Of a DNA stretch of 64,000 bases, positions 45,091 through 54,081 are shown piece after piece; positions within the stretch are counted from its first letter, which is position 1, and each line of letters opens with the position of its first letter. The notes beneath the pieces were generated by a model that was not told the origin of the DNA, made no database searches, and saw only the letters and a program-made list of their open reading frames with translations. Position numbers and translations under genes: made by a program. The DNA comes from Oceanihabitans gracilariae (GTDB lineage Bacteria > Bacteroidota > Bacteroidia > Flavobacteriales > Flavobacteriaceae), in assembly GCF_042684485.1 (NCBI RefSeq), contig NZ_JBHULM010000011.1, forward strand, positions 868,001-932,000. Direction: 5' to 3'.

Positions 45091-45107
45091 TTTTGTTACA
45101 AACAAAA
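45091..45107. promoter_or_regulatory. Possible operator between divergent genes
   Basis: ttttgtt-aca-aacaaaa, a perfect 7-bp inverted repeat with a three-base centre, in the 99-bp divergent region. It has the symmetry of a dimeric regulator site, but no regulator gene is adjacent, and AT-rich DNA makes chance occurrence easy. Confidence 0.3.
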
Positions 45108-45151
45108 TGAAATTACTGTTTTAGTTTCTTATTTTTACAAAAAATAAAAAT

Positions 45152-46204
45152 ATGTCACAATTTCATACATTAACCATTAAAGATATACAAAGAGAAACAG
45201 AAAAGGCTGTTACTATTTCTTTTAATGTTCCTGAAAATTTAAAAGAAGCTTTTGCTTTTAAAGCAGGACAATATATAACTATAAAAACCATTATTAATGG
45301 TAACGAGGTAAGACGCGATTACTCTTTATGCGCTTCACCAAAAAGCGGCGAATTAAAAGTAGCTGTAAAAGAAGTTAAAGGTGGTACTTTTTCTGCTTAT
45401 GCTAACAACACCTTACAAGTTGGTGATACCCTTGAAGTAGCTTCGCCAAAAGGTAGATTTGTATTTACACCAAACGACGCTATAACAAAAAACATAGCTG
45501 CATTTGCTGCAGGAAGCGGAATTACACCTATTTTAAGTATTATAAAATGTGCTTTAGAAGAAGAAGTACATAGTAAGGTAATTCTTGTTTACGGAAACAA
45601 ATCTAGTAAAGAAACCATGTTTTTAAAAGAGTTATTAGATTTACAACACTCGTATAAAGATCGATTTTCTATACAGTTTTTATTTAGCCAAGAAGATGAA
45701 GATGATGCTATTTTTGGAAGAATAGAAAAAAGCACTGTAAATTATGTGATGAAAAACAAGCATAAAAATATAGATATAGATGCTTTTTATCTTTGCGGAC
45801 CAGAAGCCATGATTTATACGGTTAAAGATGTTTTAACGGAACACGAAATACCTAAAGAACGAATTCACTTTGAACTTTTTAAAGCAGCAAAAACAGTTGC
45901 TTTAGATGAAGAAGTTGCTAGCGGAAACACAGAAATCACCATAACGGTTGATGATGAAACGGAAACATTTACCATGTCTCAAAAACAAACTATTCTAGAA
46001 GCTGCTTTAGATAAAGATTTAGACGCTCCGTATTCTTGTCAAGGCGGAATTTGCAGTAGCTGTATTGCTAGAGTTACAGAAGGAGAAGCAACAATGAGAC
46101 AAAACAATATTTTAACAGAAAGCGAACTAGCAGAAGGGTTAATTTTAACGTGTCAAGCGCATCCTACAACGCCTAAAGTTTCTGTAGATTACGATGATGT
46201 TTAA
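45152..46204 (+). CDS. Flavin/2Fe-2S oxidoreductase (PaaE/PaaK-like reductase)
   Basis: A 350-residue three-domain electron transferase: FAD-binding barrel (about 1-105, with RRDYSLCASP), NAD(P)-binding domain (about 110-235, with AAGSGITPI and FYLCGPEAM) and C-terminal plant-type [2Fe-2S] domain (about 260-350, Cys ligands in SCQGGICSSC and a later TCQAH). It moves electrons from NAD(P)H to an oxygenase or another acceptor. This fusion order is that of phenylacetyl-CoA epoxidase reductase; no paaABCD genes are near, so the acceptor is unknown. It has its own terminator at 46218. Confidence 0.9.
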   Translation: MSQFHTLTIKDIQRETEKAVTISFNVPENLKEAFAFKAGQYITIKTIINGNEVRRDYSLCASPKSGELKVAVKEVKGGTFSAYANNTLQVGDTLEVASPKGRFVFTPNDAITKNIAAFAAGSGITPILSIIKCALEEEVHSKVILVYGNKSSKETMFLKELLDLQHSYKDRFSIQFLFSQEDEDDAIFGRIEKSTVNYVMKNKHKNIDIDAFYLCGPEAMIYTVKDVLTEHEIPKERIHFELFKAAKTVALDEEVASGNTEITITVDDETETFTMSQKQTILEAALDKDLDAPYSCQGGICSSCIARVTEGEATMRQNNILTESELAEGLILTCQAHPTTPKVSVDYDDV

Positions 46205-46217
46205 TAAAAAAAAACAC

Positions 46218-46244
46218 GCTAATTTTACATGAATTAGCTTTTTA
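46218..46244 (+). terminator. Terminator of the reductase gene
   Basis: 7-bp stem gctaatt / aattagc with loop ttacatg and a following T5 run, 14 bases after the stop codon. Confidence 0.7.
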
Positions 46245-46318
46245 CCGATAATACAAACCACTTAAACCTAATAAATATACACTTTAACGATTTTACCGTT
46301 TTTAATTTACGCTTTCAT

Positions 46319-46347
46319 TTGTTTAATAAATAAAGCAGATATATTCG
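46319..46347 (+). promoter_or_regulatory. Candidate promoter without a downstream gene
   Basis: TTG (46319-46321), 18 bases, TATATTCG (46340-46347; one mismatch to TAnnTTTG). The only downstream plus-strand signal is the terminator at 46411. Confidence 0.4.
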
Positions 46348-46353
46348 TTTAAG

Positions 46354-46440
46354 TTTTAAACAAAAATAATAATAGTTAGGGATTATATATTTTATGGTAT
46401 GTTTAAAATGAACCCTACTCTTTGGAGTAGGGTTTTTTAT
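46354..46440 (+). ncRNA. Candidate small RNA of about 85 nt
   Basis: A strong plus-strand terminator (aaccctactc-tttg-gagtagggtt, 46411-46434, then T6) stands 170 bases after the previous terminator and ahead of a minus-strand gene, so it terminates no known gene. A near-consensus promoter lies 65 bases upstream. The space between holds only a five-codon frame. The predicted RNA is AU-rich up to its terminal hairpin. Whether it is transcribed is untested. Confidence 0.35.
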
Positions 46441-46482
46441 TTTATACCAATTACAGTTTAAATAAAAAGAGACTTAAACCTT

Positions 46483-47496
46483 TTAAATTAAGGTATTTAT
46501 TGTGTCTATAACTTTTTGAGGAGAAATACTTTTTGCTGCTTCTTCATATTCTTCAGGAAAAGTGTTTCCGTAGATAGAAGTAGGTATTAAAGGAAATTGT
46601 TTTCTATCTGCTAATAGCGCATAATTTTCAGGTTGATTAAACGGAGAAAATCCTGCAAAGGGATGGGTTACACCCCAAATTGTAACAACTTTTTTACCAA
46701 GCATAGCTGCAATATGGGCATTTCCAGAATCCATAGACAACATAAGGTCTAAATTTGAAATTATATCTAGCTCTTCGTTTAAAGACAACTGTCCTGCTAA
46801 ATTAATTACATGCGCATTTACTGCTAAACTTTGTAACGCTTCTTTGTCTGCTTTTCCTCCAAACAAAAAAACCGTATGTTCTTTTGATAGTCCTTCAATC
46901 ACTACTTGCATAGCATCAAGAGGATACATTTTACTTTTATACGTAGCAAAAGGCGCAATACCAATCCATTTTTTGTTTTTTTCACCAGTTTTAGCAAGCA
47001 CACTTGAGCTTAGTTCCACCACATCTGGAAAGGTTGGGTTACTTAAATCTATAGGAAAACCTAGTTTTTTAAAAACTGCAGCATAACGTTCATGTGTTGT
47101 TTCTAATTGCTTAAAATCTTGTCCAGAAACCAATGCTTTTTTCTCTGCTCTGCCTTTGTTAATCTGCATAAATTTTATGCCAAAGAAAAAAACTTTTAAA
47201 ATTTTAGTACGCAACACGTTATGCAAATCTGCAACAGCATCAATTTGTAGTTTTTTTAATTCTTTTGAAAGTTTAAAAAGCCCCAAAACACCTTTGTGCT
47301 TATTTTTTAAATCTATTGAAAAAAAAGATACATTATTTATATCTCTAAAAAAAGGAGCAAAAAAAGCTCTTGTTAAAAGCGTAATTTTAACCTCTGGATA
47401 TTGCTGTGTAAATGCTTTTAAAACAGGAACTGTCATAGCAACATCTCCCATTGCAGAAAGCCTAATTACTAATATATGTTTGGGTTGCTTAGCCAT
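46483..47496 (-). CDS. Glycosyltransferase family 9 (heptosyltransferase-like)
   Basis: A 337-residue GT-B enzyme. The N-terminus HILVIRLSAMGDVAMTVPVLKAF is the GT9 acceptor-domain signature; the donor domain shows IGIAPFATYKSKMYP and LMLSMDSGNAHIAAMLGKKVVTIWGVTHP, the nucleotide-sugar-binding loop. It probably adds a sugar to the lipopolysaccharide core at the inner face of the inner membrane. It lies downstream of a DUF4254 gene, a pair I recall as conserved in Bacteroidota, although a bidirectional terminator (47527-47565) separates them here. Confidence 0.9.
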   Translation of the reverse strand: MAKQPKHILVIRLSAMGDVAMTVPVLKAFTQQYPEVKITLLTRAFFAPFFRDINNVSFFSIDLKNKHKGVLGLFKLSKELKKLQIDAVADLHNVLRTKILKVFFFGIKFMQINKGRAEKKALVSGQDFKQLETTHERYAAVFKKLGFPIDLSNPTFPDVVELSSSVLAKTGEKNKKWIGIAPFATYKSKMYPLDAMQVVIEGLSKEHTVFLFGGKADKEALQSLAVNAHVINLAGQLSLNEELDIISNLDLMLSMDSGNAHIAAMLGKKVVTIWGVTHPFAGFSPFNQPENYALLADRKQFPLIPTSIYGNTFPEEYEEAAKSISPQKVIDTINTLI

Positions 47497-47526
47497 AGGT
47501 TTTTTATCTTTTTATTTAAATAAATT

Positions 47527-47565
47527 AAAAACCACCTTTGTTTATAAAAAAGAAAGGTGGTTTTT
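47527..47565. terminator. Bidirectional terminator between DUF4254 and GT9 genes
   Basis: Stem aaaaaccaccttt / aaaggtggttttt (13 bp) with a 13-base loop and T-runs at both ends. On the minus strand it ends the DUF4254 transcript. Confidence 0.8.
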
Positions 47566-47584
47566 TAGAAATAAAAATTACGAA

Positions 47585-48193
47585 TTATTTTTGTGAACGT
47601 AAAACAGGATTTAGTTCATCATCGTTATACATTTTCATTTGTTTATACACTTTCATGTATTTATCACCATTAGCAATATCATTAAGTAATGTATCTATTG
47701 CTGTAGATAAGTCTACACGTTGTTCTAGTAAAACGTCTAGTTTCTTTTGGCAAGCCGCTTTATGAGCATCTGTAGCATCTGTACGTGTTGCTTCTTCTTG
47801 CATGTGGTACACTTTTAAAGCTAAAATAGATAATCTATCTATTCCCCAAGCAGGACTTTCTGTATTAATGGTTGCATTATCTTTTACAGTAACGTCTTTA
47901 TATTTTTCTAAAAAATAACTGTCAATATACTCTACCATATCTGTTCGATCTTGGTTAGAAGCATCAATTTGACGTTTTAGTTTTAAAGCTGCAACTGGAT
48001 CAATTTGCGGATCTCTAATAATATCCTCATAATGCCATTGTACAGTATCTATCCAACATTTTCTGTATAGCAAATGCTCTAATAAATTAGTGTCTTTATC
48101 ATACACATTAGTAAATGATTGGTCTACCGTATTTAAAACATGGTATTTATTTATTACGTCTTGAAATATTTTATTCGCTTGTTCTGAAAACAT
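47585..48193 (-). CDS. DUF4254 protein
   Basis: 202 residues, mostly alpha-helical and charged. The conserved block WIDTVQWHYEDIIRDPQIDPV (about 48-68) followed by ALKLKRQIDASNQDRTDMVEYID marks the DUF4254 family. Function is unknown; genes of this family tend to lie beside GT9 glycosyltransferases, suggesting a role in lipopolysaccharide core synthesis. A perfect -7 box, TATATTTG, lies at 48213-48220 on the minus strand, about 20 bases before the start. Confidence 0.85.
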   Translation of the reverse strand: MFSEQANKIFQDVINKYHVLNTVDQSFTNVYDKDTNLLEHLLYRKCWIDTVQWHYEDIIRDPQIDPVAALKLKRQIDASNQDRTDMVEYIDSYFLEKYKDVTVKDNATINTESPAWGIDRLSILALKVYHMQEEATRTDATDAHKAACQKKLDVLLEQRVDLSTAIDTLLNDIANGDKYMKVYKQMKMYNDDELNPVLRSQK

Positions 48194-48212
48194 ATTTTAA
48201 TTTATTTGAATG

Positions 48213-48220
48213 CAAATATA
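48213..48220 (-). promoter_or_regulatory. -7 box of the DUF4254 gene
   Basis: TATATTTG on the minus strand, exact TAnnTTTG match, ending 20 bases before the ATG. A TTG at ideal distance is absent. Confidence 0.5.
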
Positions 48221-48468
48221 CATTAATGAAACCAAAAAGCTACCTAAAGCAACTTTTTGGTTTTAAACTATATGCGTTTAATTATTGTTTTGGTGTAGCA
48301 ACTTATTTTTTATGAAGCTAAAAGTTACTATTTAACTGAATGTATACTAGTTTTAGTACACTTACAGTAAAGGTTATGAAGTATATTTTAGTTCTATTTT
48401 AAGCTAAAATCTAAAAAAGAGAGCAAAACGCAAGTAAGTAGTATGTAATTTATTGTTATTTTTATGCC

Positions 48469-49128
48469 ATGAAAATATTTAATCTAGCTAAAGAAAACTC
48501 CATTTTAAACACTTTTATTTCTGAAATAAGAGATGAAAAAATTCAAAAAGACAGTATGCGTTTTAGACGAAACATAGAACGTATTGGTGAAATTTTGGGT
48601 TACGAAATGAGCAAATCCTTACAATACCACACCACAAATGTTGCAACACCATTAGGAAATTGCACCATGAGTTTACTAAATAATGATATTGTTTTGTGTT
48701 CTATATTAAGAGCAGGAGTACCTTTACACAATGGCTTATTAAATTATTTTGACACTGCAGAAAATGCTTTTATATCTGCCTACAGACACCATAAAGAAGA
48801 TCCAGATAGTTTTGAGATTATTGTAGAATATTTGGCATGCCCAAGCTTAGAAAACAAGACGCTTATTCTTGCAGATCCTATGCTAGCAACAGGTCAATCT
48901 ATGCTTGCTACTTATGAAGCTTTAAAACCTTTTGGAAAACCAAAAAACGTACATTTAGTTAGTGTTATTGGGGCACAAGAAGGTGTAGATTTTATTGACA
49001 AAAACTTTAGTGAAGACACTAGTTTATGGATTGCTACTATTGATCCAGACTTAAGCGATAAAGGATATATAGTTCCTGGTTTAGGTGATGCTGGAGACTT
49101 AGCTTTTGGTGAAAAATTGCAACACTAA
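48469..49128 (+). CDS. upp: Uracil phosphoribosyltransferase
   Basis: A 219-residue type I phosphoribosyltransferase. The PRPP loop is DPMLATGQSMLATYEAL (about 136-152) and the uracil-binding C-terminus is seen in YIVPGLGDAGDLAFG. It salvages uracil to UMP. The tail overlaps the convergent DUF6427 gene by 30 bp, so the two transcripts must be antisense at their 3' ends. The upstream 275-bp spacer holds an 11-bp hairpin at 48229-48263. Confidence 0.96.
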   Translation: MKIFNLAKENSILNTFISEIRDEKIQKDSMRFRRNIERIGEILGYEMSKSLQYHTTNVATPLGNCTMSLLNNDIVLCSILRAGVPLHNGLLNYFDTAENAFISAYRHHKEDPDSFEIIVEYLACPSLENKTLILADPMLATGQSMLATYEALKPFGKPKNVHLVSVIGAQEGVDFIDKNFSEDTSLWIATIDPDLSDKGYIVPGLGDAGDLAFGEKLQH

Positions 49129-50040
49129 AAGTATAATTGGCGTTACTAATAATACACCAAAAAACACTTGTTTAAACCACTTATCACTAATGGTTTCTAT
49201 ATAATTAGCAATAATTATTGCTAAAGGAGCAAACAGGAATAAAATTTCACTTCCGTTTTTATTTGGCGCTATAACAAACAAAATAAAAGCGAGTATTAAC
49301 ATGGCTAATATTGTTTTATAGGCAGGTCTTATGGTTCTTATTTTTGTTCTAAAGCTTTTTAGATAATAAAAAACAGACCAAAAGCCAAAAGAAAATAGCA
49401 AAGTTAAAGCTACTAGAAAAGGCAAGCTGTTGTACTTTATAAAACTAAAACTTGTTTGATAATTACTATTAAAAAAGCCTAAATAAGAGTTATTAACTAC
49501 AATAGATGTACTTATACATAATATAAAAACAGTTACAACTCCTACTATTGGAATTAGCCAATGTTTCACATCATTACTGGAATGAAACAATAAAACTAAA
49601 GGAATTAATACAAGAAATAAGATAGCCCAAAAATAAAATAACCAAGCTATAGTAATGCACAACGCAGCATCAAACAGTTTACTTTTGGTGTTTTTTTTTG
49701 TTCGTAAACTTATTAAACGACGTAAAGCAAATAGAATAAAAAAATTAGCCCAAATAACCTTAGCGCTTACTAATGCGTCTGGTATAAGAAGTAAAAACAG
49801 ACTAAACAGTATAATTTCTAGATTACTTTTTTGCGTTAAATCGTTTTTTGTGGTTATAAAATTTAACAGCAAAATAGATAAATAAGCAACCATAAAAGTG
49901 CTTACTTGTTTTAAAATAAACAAACTAGCAACCGGTTCTTGTACATACTTAAATTTAACGATTAAAAACGATAAAGCAGTAAGTACAAAAACGATTAAAA
50001 AATTAATTGGTTTAGATTTACTAAAAATACTTGTAATCAT
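49099..50040 (-). CDS. DUF6427 membrane protein
   Basis: A 313-residue polytopic protein with about ten hydrophobic helices and very few soluble stretches. The opening MITSIFSKSKPINFLIVFVLTALSFLIV matches, from memory, the DUF6427 family of Flavobacteriia. The function is unknown; the helix number recalls GT-C glycosyltransferases or O-antigen-type membrane enzymes, but no catalytic motif is evident. Neighbours upp, DUF6341 and purD occur with it in related genomes, again from memory. Its 3' end overlaps upp by 30 bp. Confidence 0.75.
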   Translation of the reverse strand: MITSIFSKSKPINFLIVFVLTALSFLIVKFKYVQEPVASLFILKQVSTFMVAYLSILLLNFITTKNDLTQKSNLEIILFSLFLLLIPDALVSAKVIWANFFILFALRRLISLRTKKNTKSKLFDAALCITIAWLFYFWAILFLVLIPLVLLFHSSNDVKHWLIPIVGVVTVFILCISTSIVVNNSYLGFFNSNYQTSFSFIKYNSLPFLVALTLLFSFGFWSVFYYLKSFRTKIRTIRPAYKTILAMLILAFILFVIAPNKNGSEILFLFAPLAIIIANYIETISDKWFKQVFFGVLLVTPIILLVLQFFTKS

Positions 50041-50060
50041 TAACTCTTTTTGTATTTTTG
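50031..50060 (+). promoter_or_regulatory. Consensus promoter for the 75-residue protein gene
   Basis: TTG (50031-50033), 19 bases, TATTTTTG (50053-50060): exact match to the Bacteroidota consensus. The -33 element lies inside the start region of the divergent DUF6427 gene. Confidence 0.8.
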
Positions 50061-50087
50061 TAGTGTAAATATACTATTATTACTATT

Positions 50088-50315
50088 ATGAAAGATTTCT
50101 TTTACGCAATACAAGACTTATTTGTAAACGTTTTATTCGCTCCATTAGATGCAATTAAAGAACTAGAACTTGAAAACTGGTTTGCAGCAAATACTATTTC
50201 TTGGATTTTTATTCTTATTGGATTTGTAGCTATGGTATACTGGATGCTTCAATTAAGAATATTTGATCAAAACAACGAAGAAGATAAAAGCGTTTCTGCT
50301 CATTCTTATTTATAA
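50088..50315 (+). CDS. Small membrane protein, DUF6341-like
   Basis: 75 residues with one clear transmembrane helix (NTISWIFILIGFVAMVYWMLQL, about 35-56), an amphipathic N-terminal half (FFYAIQDLFVNVLFAPLDAIKELELENWFAAN) and an acidic tail (NNEEDKSVSAHSYL). It has a perfect promoter and is conserved in wording with a flavobacterial family I recall as DUF6341. Function unknown; it is divergent from DUF6427 and convergent with purD (3-bp gap). Confidence 0.8.
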   Translation: MKDFFYAIQDLFVNVLFAPLDAIKELELENWFAANTISWIFILIGFVAMVYWMLQLRIFDQNNEEDKSVSAHSYL

Positions 50316-50318
50316 GAT

Positions 50319-51590
50319 TTACAGATCAAAACCAATATCTTTACGATAATTCATCTTATCAAAATGTAGTTTATCTATACTTTGGTAAGATTTTTTTATG
50401 GCCTCTTGGTACGTATCACCATAGCTTGTTATTGCCATAACGCGACCTCCAGAAGTTACAATTGTATCGTCTTCTAGTTTTGCTCCTGCATGAAAAGCTA
50501 TAGAGTCTGTAATATCATTAACTCCTGTAATTACTTTTCCTTTTTCATAAGCTTCAGGATAACCACCAGAAACTAACATCACTGTTGTTGCTGCGCGTTC
50601 ATCTATTTCAATTTCTATAGTATCTAAGGTTTGGTTTGCAATGGCTTGAAATATTTCAACCAAATCATTTTTAAGTCTTGGTAAAACAACTTCTGTTTCT
50701 GGGTCTCCCATTCTTACGTTATACTCTATAACTTTAGGGTCGTCACCAACTTTTATTAAACCAATAAATACAAAACCTTTGTATGGTAGATTATCTTTTT
50801 GTAAACCAGAAATAGTAGGTTTTACAATGCGTTCTTCAATTTTATTTAAAAATTCTTCGGTAGCAAAAGGTACTGGAGATACTGCTCCCATTCCTCCTGT
50901 ATTTAATCCTGTATCACCTTCGCCAATACGTTTATAGTCTTTTGCTGTAGGTAATATTTTGTAGTTTTTACCATCTGTTAAAACAAAACAACTTAATTCT
51001 ATTCCGTCTAAAAACTCTTCAATAACCACTTTGGTACTTGCTGCACCAAATTTAGCGTCTACAAGCATGCTTTTAAGTTCTGCTTTAGCTTCTTCTAGGT
51101 CATTTAAAATTAAAACACCTTTTCCTGCCGCTAATCCGTCTGCTTTTAAAACATAAGGAGCTTTTAAAGTTTCTAAAAAAGCATAACCCGCTTCTACACT
51201 ACTTGCATCAAAACTTTGATAAGCTGCAGTAGGTATATTATGTCTGTATAAAAACTCTTTGGCAAACTCTTTACTACCTTCTAATTCTGCTGCTGCCTTT
51301 TCAGGACCAATTACAGCTACATGTTTTAAAGCTTCGTCTTGTAAAAAGAAATCATGAACACCTTGTACTAAAGGATCTTCAGGACCAACAACCACCATAT
51401 CAATCTCTTTTTCTAAAACTAATGTTTTAATAGATTGAAAGTCTGTTACACCAATAGGTACATTTGTAGCAATTTCTGCTGTTCCTGAGTTACCAGGAGC
51501 AACATATAAATTTATACATTTAGGGCTTTGTGATATTTTCCAAGCAAAAGTATGTTCTCTTCCGCCAGAACCAAGAATTAAAATAGTCAT
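50319..51590 (-). CDS. purD: Phosphoribosylamine--glycine ligase
   Basis: A 423-residue GAR synthetase, second step of de novo purine synthesis. MTILILGSGGREHTFAWKI at the N-terminus, the ATP-grasp centre APYVLKADGLAAGKGVLI and RMGDPETEVVLPRL are diagnostic. The enzyme joins glycine to phosphoribosylamine with ATP. It stands alone, with a TATTTTTG -7 box at 51608-51615 on the minus strand, about 18 bases before its ATG. Confidence 0.97.
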   Translation of the reverse strand: MTILILGSGGREHTFAWKISQSPKCINLYVAPGNSGTAEIATNVPIGVTDFQSIKTLVLEKEIDMVVVGPEDPLVQGVHDFFLQDEALKHVAVIGPEKAAAELEGSKEFAKEFLYRHNIPTAAYQSFDASSVEAGYAFLETLKAPYVLKADGLAAGKGVLILNDLEEAKAELKSMLVDAKFGAASTKVVIEEFLDGIELSCFVLTDGKNYKILPTAKDYKRIGEGDTGLNTGGMGAVSPVPFATEEFLNKIEERIVKPTISGLQKDNLPYKGFVFIGLIKVGDDPKVIEYNVRMGDPETEVVLPRLKNDLVEIFQAIANQTLDTIEIEIDERAATTVMLVSGGYPEAYEKGKVITGVNDITDSIAFHAGAKLEDDTIVTSGGRVMAITSYGDTYQEAIKKSYQSIDKLHFDKMNYRKDIGFDL

Positions 51591-51607
51591 GTTGTAATTT
51601 GTTTGCC

Positions 51608-51615
51608 CAAAAATA
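51608..51615 (-). promoter_or_regulatory. -7 box of purD
   Basis: TATTTTTG on the minus strand, exact TAnnTTTG match. A second copy lies 50 bp upstream at 51658-51665, so tandem starts are possible. No PurR-like or purine riboswitch structure was recognised in this short region. Confidence 0.5.
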
Positions 51616-51674
51616 AAACTAATGCGCCGAATACACGAATATTTTTTATTTACTTTACAAAAATATCTTTTCGT

Positions 51675-52985
51675 TTGAATTTATTTAACCTTTCATTATT
51701 ACTAAATGGCTTTCCTATAAAGAAAGCAAAAAGCACTTTGAAGAGGATTCATGGTAAAAATGAAGCTGATTTTGAGGCATATATCCTTCAGAAGAAAAAA
51801 AATATTTTTAATTACCATATTCAAAACAATACCTTCTATCAAAATATTGCAAAAAACGCTACTGTTACAGACTGGAAAAGCATTCCTGTTATGACAAAAA
51901 GACATTTTCAACATCCTTTAAGCCAAAGACTGAGTAAAGACTATACCACAGAAAACGTATATATAAACAAGACTTCGGGTTCTTCTGGAGATCCTTTTGT
52001 TTTTGCAAAAGACAAATTTTGTCATGCATTAACTTGGTCTGTAATACAAAATAGATTTGGTTGGTTTGGTTTAGATTTTAACACCTCAAAACAAGCGCGA
52101 TTTTATGGTATTCCTTTAGATAAAAAAGGATATTATAAAGAACGTCTTAAAGATACTTTAAGTAATCGTCATCGGTTTTCGGTGTTCGATTTAAGTGATG
52201 CTGCTTTTGAAAAATGCTTAAAAAAATTTAAAAACACTCCGTTTGACTATATTAATGGCTACACAAGTGCCATTGTACAATTTGCAAAATACTTAGAGAA
52301 AAAAAACATAGTTTTAAAGCAGGTTTGCCCTACACTAAAAGCATGTGTGGTTACTTCTGAAATGCTTTTTGAAATGGATAAAAAGCTACTAGAAAAACAA
52401 TTGGATGTTCCTGTAGTGAATGAATATGGAGCCTCTGAATTAGATTTAATAGCATTTCAAAACCCAGAAGACCTATGGCAAGTAAATAGCGAGACGCTTT
52501 TTGTTGAAATTCTAGACCAACAAGACAATATTTTACCTAATGGCGAAGAAGGCAGAATTGTTATTACTTCGCTTTACAATAAAGCACATCCTTTTATTCG
52601 TTATGACATTGGTGATATTGGTGTTTTATCTAAAAAAAGTACATTACAAAAGCCTATTCTTGAAAAACTAATAGGTAGAACCAATGATATTGCTATTTTA
52701 CCTAGCGGAAAAAAAGCAGCTGGACTTACTTTTTACTACATTACCAAAAGTATTATTGAAGACGACGGAAATGTAAAGGAGTTTATTATAGAACAACATA
52801 CAGCAGAAACTTTTAAAGTTATTTATGTTAGTGCTACAGCAATTTCTGAAGAAAATAAAGAGAACATTAAAATACAAATGGAAAACTACTTAGAAAAAGG
52901 GTTAACCATTATATTTGAAAAACAAGATAAAATAGAACGATCTAAAAGCGGTAAATTAAAACAATTTAGATCCTTACTTAACTAA
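51675..52985 (+). CDS. CapK-like adenylate-forming ligase (phenylacetate-CoA ligase family)
   Basis: About 436 residues. The AMP-forming core is seen in NKTSGSSGDPFVFAKD (the ATP-binding Ser/Gly loop), VVNEYGASELDLIAFQ (A5-like) and RYDIGDIGVL (A7-like). The family includes CapK and PaaK; in polysaccharide loci such proteins are thought to activate small acids for transfer to sugars. There is no in-frame ATG near the 5' end. The best start is TTG at 51675 (reading LNLFNLSLLLNGF), though TTG at 51603 is also in frame. It opens the plus-strand arm of the polysaccharide locus, 1 bp ahead of wecB. Confidence 0.8.
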   Translation: MNLFNLSLLLNGFPIKKAKSTLKRIHGKNEADFEAYILQKKKNIFNYHIQNNTFYQNIAKNATVTDWKSIPVMTKRHFQHPLSQRLSKDYTTENVYINKTSGSSGDPFVFAKDKFCHALTWSVIQNRFGWFGLDFNTSKQARFYGIPLDKKGYYKERLKDTLSNRHRFSVFDLSDAAFEKCLKKFKNTPFDYINGYTSAIVQFAKYLEKKNIVLKQVCPTLKACVVTSEMLFEMDKKLLEKQLDVPVVNEYGASELDLIAFQNPEDLWQVNSETLFVEILDQQDNILPNGEEGRIVITSLYNKAHPFIRYDIGDIGVLSKKSTLQKPILEKLIGRTNDIAILPSGKKAAGLTFYYITKSIIEDDGNVKEFIIEQHTAETFKVIYVSATAISEENKENIKIQMENYLEKGLTIIFEKQDKIERSKSGKLKQFRSLLN

Positions 52986-52986
52986 T

Positions 52987-54081
52987 ATGAACGTAACAAT
53001 TATTGCAGGAGCACGACCAAATTTCATGAAAATAGCACCAATTATAGATGCTATTCAAGAAAAAAAAGCGCAAGGTTTTAATATAAATTACAGATTAGTT
53101 CATACAGGACAACACTATGATAAAAACTTAAGTGATACTTTTTTTAAAGAACTTAACATACCATTTCCAGATATTAATCTAGAAGTAAAAAGTGGTACAC
53201 AAGCAGAGCAAACTGCTGCAATTATGATAGGTTTTGAAAAAGAATTACAACAAAACCCTTGTGATTTGGTAATGGTTGTTGGTGATGTAACCTCAACCAT
53301 GGCTTGTACTATTGTTGCAAAAAAAGCAGGAATAGATGTTGCACATGTAGAAGCAGGAATACGTTCTGGTGATATGAATATGCCAGAAGAAATTAACAGA
53401 ATTGTAACCGATAGTTTAACCGATTATTTTTTTACCACTTCTAGCTATGCTAATGCAAACTTAGCCAATCTTGGTGTTGCGCAAAGCAACGTTTTCTTTG
53501 TTGGAAATGTAATGATAGATACCTTATTAAAACACGCACCAAGACTTAAAAAACCTCAAATTTGGGAAGATTTAAAGCTAGAAGAAAAGAAATATATGGT
53601 TATGACTTTGCATAGACCAAGTAATGTAGACGAAGAAAACCAACTAAAAAATTTAATACATCAAATTGTAACCCTTGGTAAAGATTACCCTATTATTTTT
53701 CCTGTTCACCCAAGAACCAAAAAGCTTTTAGAAGGTTTAGATTTAAACTTTGAAAATCTGCATTATGTAGAACCTCTAGGTTATTTACATTTTAATTATT
53801 TAGTGAAAAATGCTTTTGCTATGCTTACCGATTCTGGAGGAATTACCGAAGAAACCACAGTAATGAATGTGCCATGTATTACACTTAGAGATAGCACAGA
53901 AAGACCAGAAACTTGCGATATTGGAACTAATATTTTAGTAGGAAACGACACCAATAAAATTGAAGCTGCTTTTGCTAATTTACTCTCAGGTAATTGGAAA
54001 CAAGGACAAACACCAGAACTTTGGGATGGTCATGCTGCAAAACGAATTACAGATTGTTTGGTTGAAATTTATGCGCTGTAA
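52987..54081 (+). CDS. wecB: UDP-N-acetylglucosamine 2-epimerase (non-hydrolysing)
   Basis: A 364-residue GT-B-like epimerase. GARPNFMKIAPIIDAI, LVHTGQHYDKNLSDTFF, HVEAGIRSGDMNMPEEINR and the C-terminal DSGGITEETTVMNVPCITLRDSTERPET are the hallmark motifs. It interconverts UDP-GlcNAc and UDP-ManNAc, the precursor of ManNAc or ManNAcA units in surface glycans. The gene is 1 bp from the CapK-like gene and its stop abuts the next ATG directly. Confidence 0.95.
   Translation: MNVTIIAGARPNFMKIAPIIDAIQEKKAQGFNINYRLVHTGQHYDKNLSDTFFKELNIPFPDINLEVKSGTQAEQTAAIMIGFEKELQQNPCDLVMVVGDVTSTMACTIVAKKAGIDVAHVEAGIRSGDMNMPEEINRIVTDSLTDYFFTTSSYANANLANLGVAQSNVFFVGNVMIDTLLKHAPRLKKPQIWEDLKLEEKKYMVMTLHRPSNVDEENQLKNLIHQIVTLGKDYPIIFPVHPRTKKLLEGLDLNFENLHYVEPLGYLHFNYLVKNAFAMLTDSGGITEETTVMNVPCITLRDSTERPETCDIGTNILVGNDTNKIEAAFANLLSGNWKQGQTPELWDGHAAKRITDCLVEIYAL

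Noticed and set aside
48226..48315. 29-codon plus-strand frame between DUF4254 and upp, with an 11-bp hairpin inside (48229-48263)
   Set aside because: The sequence could encode a small basic-hydrophobic peptide, but there is no promoter box or terminator for it and the frame also reads open without an ATG further upstream, so chance is likely.
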